64,000 bases of DNA from JABDKH01 sp963768565 (GTDB taxonomy: Bacteria; Bacteroidota; Rhodothermia; Rhodothermales; JABDKH01): the NCBI GenBank assembly GCA_963768565.1, contig CAVYIO010000008.1:1-64000 (forward strand), read 5' to 3'. Below the pieces are notes generated by a model. The model had not been told where the DNA came from, did no database searches, and saw only the letters and a list, made by a program, of their open reading frames with translations. The position numbers and the translations under genes are program-made. This document shows positions 41,121-50,353 of this stretch, one piece after another; within the stretch, counting starts at the first letter, position 1; every line of letters begins with the position of its first letter.

Positions 41121-42142
41121 TCACGCACTGACCGGCGCAACCGGCCTGACGAGTCGAAACCCGACAAAGGGGGAATCTGTGTTCCACCAGTAGCTCTTCG
41201 GAATCTGGGGATCGCGTTTCTTCCAGTTCAAGTTTGAGCGAAGCCGCGCTGCGCATCTCAATGCGTCCGGATCGTCGTCGTACGCACCGCCGCGCACTGT
41301 TCGCGGATGTAGCCTGGTCGGTTCGGCCCATGGGGCATGCGCCGAATCCGGAAGGAGTGAATAAGCGTCGGCCGCATATTGATCGAGGGTCCATTCGGCC
41401 ACGTTTCCGTGCATGTCGTAGAGACCCCACGCATTCGGCTTCTTTCTGACCCACACGATGAAAGACCTCGTCGCTGTTGCCATAGTGCCACGCATAGTCA
41501 TCCAGGGCAGTCGCGTCATCTCCGAATGAGAATGGCGTTCCCGATCCGGCGCGGCACGCATACTCCCACTCGGCTTCCGTCGGGAGTCGGTAGAAGTGCC
41601 CGGTTTTGTCGGACAGCCATTTCGCGTAGTGGAGCGCGGCCCACTGCGTCATGCCTGCGGCCGGAAATCCATGATTTCCCATGCCATGTGCCGGATCCTC
41701 ATATGGCGGACTCGGCCTGGCCACAGCGTCCGCGTTGAACGTCGTGGAATCTGCCTGCGACACACTGCTGTCCAGATTCTCGAATCGGAATACGGCGTAC
41801 TCGTCGTAGGTAACTTCATGGATCGACATCCAGAAAGAGTCCACCGAGACCGACCGGCGCGGCCCTTCATCGGTGTCGCGGCCGGCCTCATCACCGGGAC
41901 TACCCGTCACGAAGCTGCCGCCCTCGACCAGTACCAGTTCAAACATGACCCCGGTGCCCGGGATCGCTTCGCTCCGTCACCCGTGAGATCGCTGCATCGT
42001 TGTCCGATGGACGCGGATCGGCAGCGAGCGAAGTCTGGGCCGAAACGTTGGCAGGAATGAGCAGGGCAACACTGGCAACAAGAACGATCGATCGTCCACT
42101 CGACCGGATCGGGCTATGCGAGGTCCTGTTGCGGGAGAGCAT
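41121..42142 (-). CDS. Formylglycine-generating-enzyme-like (SUMF1-fold) exported protein; two frameshifts
   Basis: About 340 residues with a signal peptide (IVLVASVALLIPANVSAQ). The FGE fold is clear: MFELVLVEGGSFVTGS, VDSFWMSIHEVTYDEYAVF, FPAAGMTQWAALHYAKWLS, RLPTEAEWEYACRAGS, YDMHGNVAEWTLD, TVRGGAYDDDPDALRCAARL and FVGFRLVR. The two catalytic cysteines of aerobic formylglycine-generating enzyme, normally in GGSxxCxxxYC, are absent here (GGAYDDDPDALR), so sulfatase activation is unlikely; no sulfatase is present either. A binding or structural role is more probable. Shifts lie near 41945 and 41435. It starts the operon, 80 bases before the Gfo/Idh gene. Confidence 0.82.
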
Positions 42143-42381
42143 CCTTCAGGGGTATCGAGAGAGAATTCGACGGTCCCAATGTAGGGATGATCATTCAGGA
42201 AGTCCCGCAGAGCCTGAGCACGGGCCTCCGGAGCCATCCGCCCCTGAACCAGTACAAAGCCGATGCCTGCGTGGAATGGCCATCGCCGCAGAGGGATCTA
42301 ATTGAAGATGGCGGACAAACGGAACATACCGTATCCTCGCGATTTCTCGCCCCCGCACCAACACTCCACAGTGTTCAACAC

Positions 42382-43644
42382 ATGAAGAAGCTTTTCTGGA
42401 TAGCACTGGTCATACTGCTCACTGCCGCAGGGTGGTGGTATTATTCGAACGACGGCGAGACGACCCAATCACCGTACCGATTTGTGACGATCGAGCGTGG
42501 CGACCTGGAGGCGACCGTAGCGGCCACAGGTAATCTCAACGCCGTGACTACGGTCCAGGTCGGTACCCAGGTGTCCGGTCGGGTCGACAAGATCTTTGTC
42601 GATTTCAACGATCGTGTCAAGCGTGGTCAACTCATCGCGCGAATCGATCCGACGCTACTGGAGCAGAGTGTGCGGGATGCGGAGGCGCGACTCGAGCGCA
42701 GCAATGCCGAGATGGCGCATCGACAGCGTGAGTTCGACCGCAACCAGAAGCTGTTCGAGAGCAAGGTCATCACCGAGACCGAGTTCAACACCATCCAGTA
42801 CAACCTCGATCTTGCGAGCGCGGACCTGAAAAGCGCTAAGATCAGTCTGGAACGAGCCACGCAGAATCTCTCCTACACCGCCATCTATGCGCCCATTGAC
42901 GGTGTTGTCGTCGAAAGAAATGTAGACGTCGGCCAGACCGTCGCCGCCAGCCTGTCCGCTCCGCAGCTCTTCCTGATTGCGAATGACCTCGCCCAGATGG
43001 AGATTCTGACATCGGTAGACGAAAGCGACATCGGAATGATCAAGGAGGGACAGAAGGCCCGGTTCACGGTCCAGGCATATTCCGACGAGACGTTCTACGG
43101 GTCTGTGAGGCAGGTCAGACTGCAGTCGACGATGCAGGAGAATGTGGTCAATTACACGGCCGTCATTGACGTGGACAATTCGGACGGGAAGCTGCTGCCC
43201 GGCATGACTGCGACGGTCGATTTCCTCGTTGAATCAGCGGAGGACGTGCTGATGGTCTCCAATGCTGCCCTGCGATTCCGTCCCACTCAGGAGATGATCG
43301 CGTCGATGCAGCAGCGCCGCGACCGCGAACGAGCGCAGTCGCCGGACTCGGCGCAGCAGCAGGGTCGTCAGGGTGCGGAAGGCAGCGGAATGTCCAGCGG
43401 CGGACAGACCAACGGTTTCCAGCGCCCTCAAACGTCAGCACGTTTATGGTACCTCGACGAGAACGGTGAGGTCATGATGGCCCGGGTTCGTACCGGAATA
43501 TCGGATGGACGAAGCACGGAGATTACGGGAAGAACCGTCGAGGAGGGAATTGACGTAATCACCGCGGCAACGGGCGGAACACCGGCCACGAACAGCAATC
43601 CGTTTCAGGGTCAGACCCAGCAACGCAGGCCCGGTGGGTTCTAA
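42382..43644 (+). CDS. MacA-type periplasmic adaptor (HlyD/RND membrane fusion protein)
   Basis: 420 residues. The ATG at 42382 precedes a membrane anchor (LFWIALVILLTAAGWWYY). Lipoyl-like halves (VGTQVSGRVDKIFVDFNDRVKRGQ; IYAPIDGVVVERNVDVGQTVAAS) flank a coiled-coil hairpin (about residues 100-165, with NQKLFESKVITETEFNT). Beta-barrel and membrane-proximal domains follow. A Gln/Ser/Gly-rich segment at about 310-350 is an insertion relative to E. coli MacA, and the C-terminus is NPFQGQTQQRRPGGF. It links the MacB-type transporter encoded downstream to an outer-membrane channel, which is not in the window. It starts a three-gene operon. Confidence 0.9.
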   Translation: MKKLFWIALVILLTAAGWWYYSNDGETTQSPYRFVTIERGDLEATVAATGNLNAVTTVQVGTQVSGRVDKIFVDFNDRVKRGQLIARIDPTLLEQSVRDAEARLERSNAEMAHRQREFDRNQKLFESKVITETEFNTIQYNLDLASADLKSAKISLERATQNLSYTAIYAPIDGVVVERNVDVGQTVAASLSAPQLFLIANDLAQMEILTSVDESDIGMIKEGQKARFTVQAYSDETFYGSVRQVRLQSTMQENVVNYTAVIDVDNSDGKLLPGMTATVDFLVESAEDVLMVSNAALRFRPTQEMIASMQQRRDRERAQSPDSAQQQGRQGAEGSGMSSGGQTNGFQRPQTSARLWYLDENGEVMMARVRTGISDGRSTEITGRTVEEGIDVITAATGGTPATNSNPFQGQTQQRRPGGF

Positions 43645-43657
43645 GGTGGAAGGACAC

Positions 43658-44414
43658 ATGACTTCGGAACCCGTAATTCAGATCGACAACGTTACGCGCG
43701 TCTACACGATGGGCCAGACGCAGGTCCACGCCTTGCGCGGACTCAGCCTGACGATCCGAGCCGGAGAAATGGTGGCGATCGCCGGTGCGTCCGGTTCAGG
43801 GAAAGTCCACACTGATGAATATCATCGGTTGCCTGGACTATCCGACGTCAGGCGCTTACGAGCTTGATGGCGTCCGCGTCGATACGATGGACCGGAACCA
43901 TCTGGCCGATGTGCGCAATCAGAAGATCGGCTTCGTGTTTCAGGGTTTCAATTTGCTGCCGCGAACGTCGGCACTGGAGAACGTCGAGCTTCCACTCTTT
44001 TATGACCGCACGCATCGCGATCTCGACATTAAGAAACTTGCCACGGAGGCGCTCGAGCGCGTCGGTCTCGGTGACCGACTGGACCACGAACCAAGCGAGT
44101 TGTCGGGTGGTCAGCAGCAACGTGTGGCCATCGCTCGGGCACTCGTGACGAGACCCACGATTCTCCTTGCGGACGAGCCGACGGGCAACCTCGACAGTCG
44201 CACGTCGGTCGAGGTGATGTCGCTGTTTCAAGATCTGAACGACGCCGGAACCACGATACTGCTTGTTACGCATGAGCACGATATTATCCAGTATGCACGG
44301 CGCCTCGTTGAGTTGCGCGACGGGCAGGTGATCGTCGACGAACCGATCACTGACCGTGCGTATGCTCGAGTCGAACTCGAGCGGCTCGCTAAACTCGAAC
44401 CGGTGTCCGCATGA
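43658..44414 (+). CDS. MacB-type ABC transporter ATP-binding protein; frameshift in Walker A
   Basis: About 251 residues. It powers the associated permease. The Walker A motif is split by an extra A in a GGGAAAG run near 43804: the frame reads GASGSGK and then resumes as KSTLMNIIGCLDYP. The remaining parts are intact: Q-loop FVFQGFNLLPR, signature LSGGQQQRVAIARAL, Walker B ILLADEPTGNLD and H-loop LLVTHEHD. A true break at this point would kill the protein, so sequence error is the simplest reading. It lies 13 bases after the adaptor gene and overlaps the permease start by four bases (ATGA). Confidence 0.88.
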
Positions 44415-45629
44415 AAACGTCAAATCTCATCAAGGTCGCGTCGAAGAGTATCCGCAAGAACAAGATGCGGACCCTGCTCACGATGCTCGGTATCATCATC
44501 GGTGTGGGCGCCGTGATCGTGATGGTGGCCGTCGGAGAGGGTGCCCGGACGCAGATTCAGGACCAGATCAACAATCTGGGGACGAACATGATCGTGATCA
44601 CGCCCGGGTCGTCCAGCCAGGGCGGCGTCAGCCACGGTGCGCAGAGCTACAACCGGCTCAGTATCGACGATTACGAAAAGCTCCAGCGCGAGGGCGCATT
44701 GATTTCTGCCGCGTCGCCCGTTGTGTTCACTCGGACCCAGGCGATCGGCGGCCAGGGGAACTGGCGATCTACGATAAACGGCGTCTCGGACCAGTTTGCT
44801 GTGATCAGAGACTGGGAGTTGGCCTCCGGAGTGTTCTTCGACAACGCAGACCTGCGATCGATGCGAAAGGTCGCGGTCCTCGGCAAGACTGTGGCGGACA
44901 ACCTCTTTCCGGGAGAAGATCCCGTAGGACAACAAGTTCAGCTTCGGAATGTGCCCTTTGATATCGTCGGAGTCCTGGCCGAGAAAGGTCAGACGGCTAA
45001 CGGCAGCGATCAGGATGATGTCATCGTTGTTCCGTACACGACAGCACAGACAAGGCTGAGTGGATGGAGTCGGATTTTTCAGATTCTTGCCAGTACGTAC
45101 TCGCCCTGCGGACATCCCGGCCGCACAGGAAGAAATGCGGCTGATCATGAGGGAGTCACACCGACTTGCCGAGTGGGACGAAGACGATTTCACTATCCGA
45201 AACCAGACCGATCTGGCTGAGGCCGCGCAGGGTACGACAGAGGTAATGTCCATCTTGCTTGCCGCCATCGCTTCGATCTCACTTCTCGTTGGCGGAATCG
45301 GCATCATGAACATCATGTTGGTGTCGGTGACCGAACGTACCCGGGAAATCGGTATCCGCATGGCCATCGGTGCACGCGGCAAAGACGTGCTTACACAGTT
45401 CCTCATTGAGGCGACGGTGATGAGCATCCTGGGCGGCCTGATTGGTATTGGACTTGGCTTTGCCGGCGCGGCGATCCTGGCGTCAGCCACCGGGTGGAAC
45501 ACCGTGATCGCGCCCGACATGGTGGTCGTGGCGATCTTGTTCGCTGCCGTGGTCGGCATCTTCTTCGGCTTCTATCCGGCGCGCAAGGCAGCGGCACTGG
45601 ATCCGATTGAGGCGTTGCGGTACGAGTAG
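44411..45629 (+). CDS. MacB-type ABC transporter permease; one frameshift
   Basis: About 405 residues with the MacB_PCD plus FtsX layout: first helix at MRTLLTMLGIIIGVGAVIVMVAVG, a periplasmic domain of about 220 residues, then three helices (LLAAIASISLLVGGIGIMNIMLVS, SILGGLIGIGLGFAGA, VVAILFAAVVGIFFGFYPA) and the ending DPIEALRYE. It is a mechanotransmission-type exporter with the adaptor and ATPase, moving lipoproteins, peptides or small molecules from the periplasm outward. The frame shifts near 45100 (STYSP to ADIPAAQEEM). Unlike E. coli MacB the ATPase is a separate gene. Confidence 0.87.
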
Positions 45630-45772
45630 AGCGGTTCACGACGCCCACCGATCCATCGCGTGCCTGGCCCCGAGATTGCGTCGCGCGCCGTCGAGTTCGA
45701 TCGGCGAGGAATAGTGACGACCCGCCCGTGACAGGGCCGCCGAGGATCTGGCCTCTTGTGGCAGGGTAGCGT

Positions 45773-47065
45773 CTATCCGAGATCGAACCACTCCGGCTCG
45801 AACTCTATCCTTTTGTTGCCCATTATCGCTTCGTTCGCCTTGATCGCCACCACCGTCGCATCGTAGCCCACTTTATAGTTCGCGACGGGATCGTAGGGCC
45901 CGTAGACGAGGTTGTCTACAAACGCTTCAAGACCGTAGAACAGAGGCGTCTCGACGTTGGGATCGTCGGCAGCCGGATCCAGACCCTGTGCTTCCAGCTT
46001 CGTGGCGTTCGCGACGAGTGCAATCCCCTGCTCTCGATAAAACGTGTCTTTGCGGGCATACACTTCCCAACCCAGAAGCGGCGCATCCACTTCTTTGAAC
46101 ATCCATCCCTTGCTGTTGCGCAGCATGATCGTACTGTCGCTGCCGTAGAACATGTCGTAGGCGCCGTCGAATGAGCTCGTCAGTGTCGCGTCATACAGCA
46201 GACGAATACCGCGTGGATACTCGAACACGGCCTGTATGGTGTCGGGGACCTTTCGACCATCCTTCCAGAGAACGATCTGACCGAATCCCGTCACTGCGAC
46301 CGGCCGTTCGCGCAGAATCCAAGTGACCGTATCGACCTGATGGATACCGACCTCACCGATCAACCCGGTCGACAGGGTCTCGTCGAGTCGCCAGTTGAGT
46401 TCCGTTTCTCTTTCCTGACTGGGGGACGCCCTGCGCCAACTTTCCTTGGTGTGCCACTGCGATCGCGCCATCGTCGGAGTTCCCACCGCTCCACTGCGGA
46501 TGAACTGAAAGATGTTGCGATGCTGCGGGTCCGACCGATACATCAGCCCGGCCTGGAAGACTTGCTCCGGGCTGCCCGCCGCAGCCTGTGCGATCACCCG
46601 CGCGTCGTCGATCGACGAAGCGAGCGGCGCTTCACAGTACACGTGCTTGCCCGCCTCCAGAGCGGCAACCACCAGTTCGCGATGCCGATGCGTCGGGACA
46701 GCAAGGATCACGGCCGGGATGTCGGAGTCAAGGAGCTGGTGATAGTCCTGCATGCGGGCTGCATCCGGCAAAGCCCGCTCGGCACGTCGCAGCATCACGT
46801 CATACGTGTCGCAAACGGCTGCAAGCCGAACTTGCGGCATCCTCCCCAACGTCGACGCAATCTCGCGACCCCACTGACCGTATCCCACAAGTCCGACCGA
46901 GACTGGCTCGTCCTGTTCCGACGTCTGCAGCCGCGTACGAGAGCGCGAGCGCAACTCGGAGCCGGTACCCACAAAACCCGCCAACGGCGCAAGGGAGCTC
47001 TTCTTGATAAACGAGCGGCGCGTCAGTCCGCCTTTGAGTTCGTCTGAATCGCGTTGATCGGTCAT
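45773..47065 (-). CDS. Tat-exported Gfo/Idh/MocA-like protein lacking the catalytic lysine
   Basis: 430 residues, intact frame. Twin-arginine signal LTRRSFIKKSS near residue 15. The dinucleotide fold is kept (VGLVGYGQWG, residues 58-66), but the motif that normally reads EKP is CEAPLASS, with Ala 146 in place of the catalytic Lys. Later motifs include GEVGIHQVDTVTWIL and YDMFYGSDSTIMLRNSKGWMF. It may be a non-catalytic partner or use different chemistry. It is last in the second module: Tat Gfo/Idh (48118), ApbE (47140), then this gene 74 bases downstream. Confidence 0.88.
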   Translation of the reverse strand: MTDQRDSDELKGGLTRRSFIKKSSLAPLAGFVGTGSELRSRSRTRLQTSEQDEPVSVGLVGYGQWGREIASTLGRMPQVRLAAVCDTYDVMLRRAERALPDAARMQDYHQLLDSDIPAVILAVPTHRHRELVVAALEAGKHVYCEAPLASSIDDARVIAQAAAGSPEQVFQAGLMYRSDPQHRNIFQFIRSGAVGTPTMARSQWHTKESWRRASPSQERETELNWRLDETLSTGLIGEVGIHQVDTVTWILRERPVAVTGFGQIVLWKDGRKVPDTIQAVFEYPRGIRLLYDATLTSSFDGAYDMFYGSDSTIMLRNSKGWMFKEVDAPLLGWEVYARKDTFYREQGIALVANATKLEAQGLDPAADDPNVETPLFYGLEAFVDNLVYGPYDPVANYKVGYDATVVAIKANEAIMGNKRIEFEPEWFDLG

Positions 47066-47139
47066 AACCAGGTGTCAGTCTTACTGCGTGAAGTCCAGCA
47101 GATCACTGCGTGGACTGGATAAAGGAGTTGCGTACTAAT

Positions 47140-48082
47140 CTAGATCGCGAAGTCGCAGTGTTCAATGATGGGAGAAGAGTCGCTTCCGCCCGATGCGACC
47201 AGAAAGCGGGCTTCAGGGTAGCCACGGAGAATCGTCTCCCTCTCCTCCGCCCCCGCGACCAGCAGCGCGGTCGATAATGCGTCCGCCAGACTGGCCGACC
47301 TGCACTCCACGGCCGACAGCGAGGCAACCGATACAGGTCGTCCCGATCTGGGGTCCAGCACATGTCCGAACGTCGAGTCGTCGGCCTCAAACCATTTTCC
47401 ACGAACGTCCGACACCGAAAGCGATCGATCACTGAGCGGAACGACGGCCAGTACTTCTTCGTCGCCGGTGCCCTCATTTGCGGCGGAGATGGCAACATTC
47501 CAGTACGGTCCCTCCGGTGATCGACCTACGCCCTTCATACTGCTTGTGCCGCCGTGCAGAAAGGCGTCATGCACACCGGCTTCTTGCAAGATCGACATCG
47601 CCTCGTCGATCGCGTAACCCTTTCCGATACCGCCCAGGTCGATCTCAATCCCTTCCACTTCGAACCGGATGGTCCGCGCGTTCTCGTCCAGCCGCACGAG
47701 ATGCATGCCCACGCACTTCATCGCGTCGCGCAGATCCGCCTGATCCGGAACGCCGCCCTCACGCCCCGTGAATCCCCAGCACCGCATCAGCGGACCGACT
47801 GTAATGTCGAAGGCACCGTCGGTCGCCGCATGAATGTCCCGGGCCGAGGATCAGAAGACGGAAGAGACGAGGTTCTACGGGCACTTCGCCGGCATGGGCC
47901 GTGCGATTGATACGCGAGATATCGCTCGCCGGCGAGTAGAAACTCAGCTGTGCGTCGAGCCGGGTCACTTCCGCCAGCGCTTCCTCGCCTGCCGCCCGCA
48001 GCCACGCCGGATCGCGGTCCCCGCGAACGATAAGCTCAAAACGGGAAGCCATAGCCATCCTGGCAAGCCTTACGGTCTCCAT
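47140..48082 (-). CDS. ApbE-family FMN transferase without signal peptide; one frameshift
   Basis: About 313 residues starting METVRLARMAMASRFEL, with no signal peptide or lipobox, unlike the ApbE at 38573. Blocks: MASRFELIV, RLDAQLSFY, GAFDITVGPLMRCWG, EIDLGGIGKGYAIDEA, FLHGGTSSMKG in place of the usual DAGGD, FGHVLDPRSGRPV and ADALSTALLVAG with the metal-binding Asp. The frame shifts once near 47850. The HGGTSS variant belongs, as far as I recall, to a distinct ApbE subfamily. If cytosolic, it could act on targets before Tat export; both neighbours carry Tat signals. It begins 35 bases after the upstream Gfo/Idh stop. Confidence 0.8.
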
Positions 48083-48117
48083 GCGATGGCCTCGAAAATC
48101 CGTCTGCTCGCGCGGTG

Positions 48118-49480
48118 CTACGAAAGTTCGAGCGTACCGTACGTAATCGGGTCGATGACTTTGCCGCCGCCACCCGTGACCGTTCGGGTCTCGGCGTCGA
48201 AGTGCATCATCTCACCGAGCCGCTCCGACATTTCTGCCAGGCGAAATGATCGTCTGCGCCTTGACGGCAATATCGATGTTACCGTTCGTCACGATTCCAT
48301 TCCGGATCCCGTCATACCAGTTGGCAACGTGCGCGGGTATGCTTACGCCTGGCTCAATGTTGTCATAGCTCTCAGGGTCGACAAGATCTGCAAACGGACG
48401 TTCCGGTCGCAGCTCCACCGCGTTACCTCCGAAGTAAAGCGTGGCTTCGTGTCCACGAATGACCTGGTCGAGCCCCTGCTCATTGACGGTACTGCCGGTA
48501 ACTAGAATGGAAAGTCCGCTCGGAAATTCCGCCAGAAGCTGGGTGTTGTCGGTAACGTCCCTGTCGGTCGTCACTTTCCGCGTACCAAGACAGGCGACGC
48601 GCGACGGAAATTCCGCGTTGCCGGTTGCGATGAGCAGCGGATGAATACGGTGTGCCAGAAGGTCTCCCAGAATTCCGCAACAGTACGGATAGTACTTGCG
48701 CCAGCGATGGTACTGGTCCGCGCTGAACGGTCGATCGGAGACCGGTCCCAGCCATGACTTCCAGTCCATCACGTCCGGTGTGAGATCCGGCTCGATTTCA
48801 TAATTCCACTCGCCATCGGGCGCATTCCGACAGTAGGAATTCTGGCCCAGAACGGGTGCACCGATTCGGCCATCCCTGATGATATCGGCGGCCGTGTGCC
48901 ACTTGCCCTCAGTGCAATACTGTGAGCCGATCTGAAACGTCCTTCCGGTTCGCTTGACGGCGTCGTGAATCTGAAATGCCTCGTCCAGATAGCGCGTCAT
49001 CGGCTTCTCGCAGTAGACGTGCTTTCCGGCCTCCATCGCATCGATGGCGATCTTCGTATGCCAGTGATCCACGGTACCGATAAAGACCGCATCGATGTCG
49101 TCGCGATCGAGCACACGCCGATAATCGATGTACGCGTCCTTCTCCGGTAGATCCAACTCCACACGTGCGCGCTCGGCTCTCTTGGACCACACATCGCACA
49201 CGGCGGCACCGACCACGTTCTGATCAGCCCCATGGTTCTTGACGGCGCCCACGTGTGAGTTGAATCCCTGACCACCGACGCCGATGAATCCGACGTGCAG
49301 TCGATCGTTCGCACCCATCACACCGGCCGCGGCGCCAGGCGCCACGCCAGGCTGAGTGATGGTCTCTGTGACTCCGGGAGCACATCCGGCCACAACGGCC
49401 GCGGTAGCCACCGCGCTCTTCTTGATGAAATCGCGACGTGATGACCGGTGACGACGGAGCGTCCGTTTACTTCTTTTCAT
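48118..49480 (-). CDS. Tat lipoprotein Gfo/Idh/MocA oxidoreductase; one frameshift
   Basis: About 453 residues from ATG 49480. The signal combines a twin-arginine motif (SSRRDFIKKS) with a lipobox (AAVVAGC), so the protein is predicted to be exported folded and then lipid-anchored. The Rossmann fold has VGFIGVGGQGFNSH and the catalytic motif KHVYCEKPMTR is complete. C-terminal motifs include SQYCTEGKWHTAADIIRDGRIG, PDVMDWKSWLGP, WRKYYPYCCGILGDLLAHRIHPLL and GHEATLYFGGNAVEL. An extra C near 48240 shifts the frame; the real C-terminus is LAEMSERLGEMMHFDAET and so on to TYGTLELS. It is first gene of the second Gfo/Idh-ApbE module. Confidence 0.86.
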
Positions 49481-49703
49481 GATAATGACCGTCTTGCGGT
49501 TAATTGCAGACCCGTAGATCACGCAACTCTAGTCGATCCGCGGAGTTGACAGGCGCGGAGTGTTATTGAAAAATAACACAGCGCGATCGAATTGCTAGAA
49601 CGGCGGGAAATTCGCGCAACGAACTCCACATTGGGCTTGTCGCCGAAATACTCGTTGCGATAGGCTACTTTTACTGGCCATCGAAACAGCCATCGAACAG
49701 GGT

Positions 49704-50324
49704 ATGCGCACGCAGATCTTTACCTCCTACATTCCGCTCCTCGCTCTACTGTGCTCCACGAGCGTGATCGCACAGAATGCGACGCTTACGCTCGGTCCGG
49801 CAAGTACTGTCTGGATCGACGGTACATCAAACAAGAGCGACTGGACTGTCACCGCGACGGAGGTGGCCGGGACACTGGTCCTTGATGAGGCAGGTATTCC
49901 GAGTCAGGCAACAGTGACGGTCGCAGCCGACAAGATCGAGAGCAACAAGAGCAAGATCATGGACCGGCTGATGTATCGAGCGTTGAAGAGCGATACCCAT
50001 CCGTTCATCACGTATACGCTCAAGGCCGCCCAGACCGCTGCTGAGGTCTCGGACTCGCTATCCACGGAAGGTGAAGTTCGGGTCGCGGGTATTACGAAGG
50101 GAGCGGTGATGAACGTCGAGTGGCAGATGCTGGACGACGGTGCTGTTCGAGTTCATGGCAGTCACCCCATGAAAATGACGGATCACGGTATGAAACCGCC
50201 GACGGCCATGTTCGGGGCGCTCCACACCGCCAATGAAGTTGTGGTTCATTTCGATGTGGTGTTTGTCGGCACAGCCGACAATAGCGGCCTGGAGCAAACG
50301 TCCGCTGCGGCGCCCGGCAAGTGA
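49704..50324 (+). CDS. YceI-family periplasmic lipocalin-like protein
   Basis: 206 residues with a signal peptide (IPLLALLCSTSVIAQ). YceI features: STVWIDGTSNKSDWTVTA, VAADKIESNKSKIMDRLMYRALKSDTHPFITYTL, GEVRVAGITKGAVMNVEW and MKMTDHGMKPPTAMFGALHTANEVVVHFDV. YceI proteins form a lipocalin-like barrel that binds isoprenoid lipids; physiological roles vary. It is flanked by a divergent Gfo/Idh module and a convergent EF-G paralogue, so it is probably monocistronic. Confidence 0.9.
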   Translation: MRTQIFTSYIPLLALLCSTSVIAQNATLTLGPASTVWIDGTSNKSDWTVTATEVAGTLVLDEAGIPSQATVTVAADKIESNKSKIMDRLMYRALKSDTHPFITYTLKAAQTAAEVSDSLSTEGEVRVAGITKGAVMNVEWQMLDDGAVRVHGSHPMKMTDHGMKPPTAMFGALHTANEVVVHFDVVFVGTADNSGLEQTSAAAPGK

Positions 50325-50353
50325 CCGCCGGACGCTGGACCAGGCATCTCAGA

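Noticed and set aside
40228..41946. A single FGE-Gfo/Idh fusion protein read from one open frame
   Set aside because: The frame links the two only because a shift near 41435 carries the FGE frame out of register. Both genes have their own signal peptide, and the FGE C-terminus is found in another frame ending at 41121.
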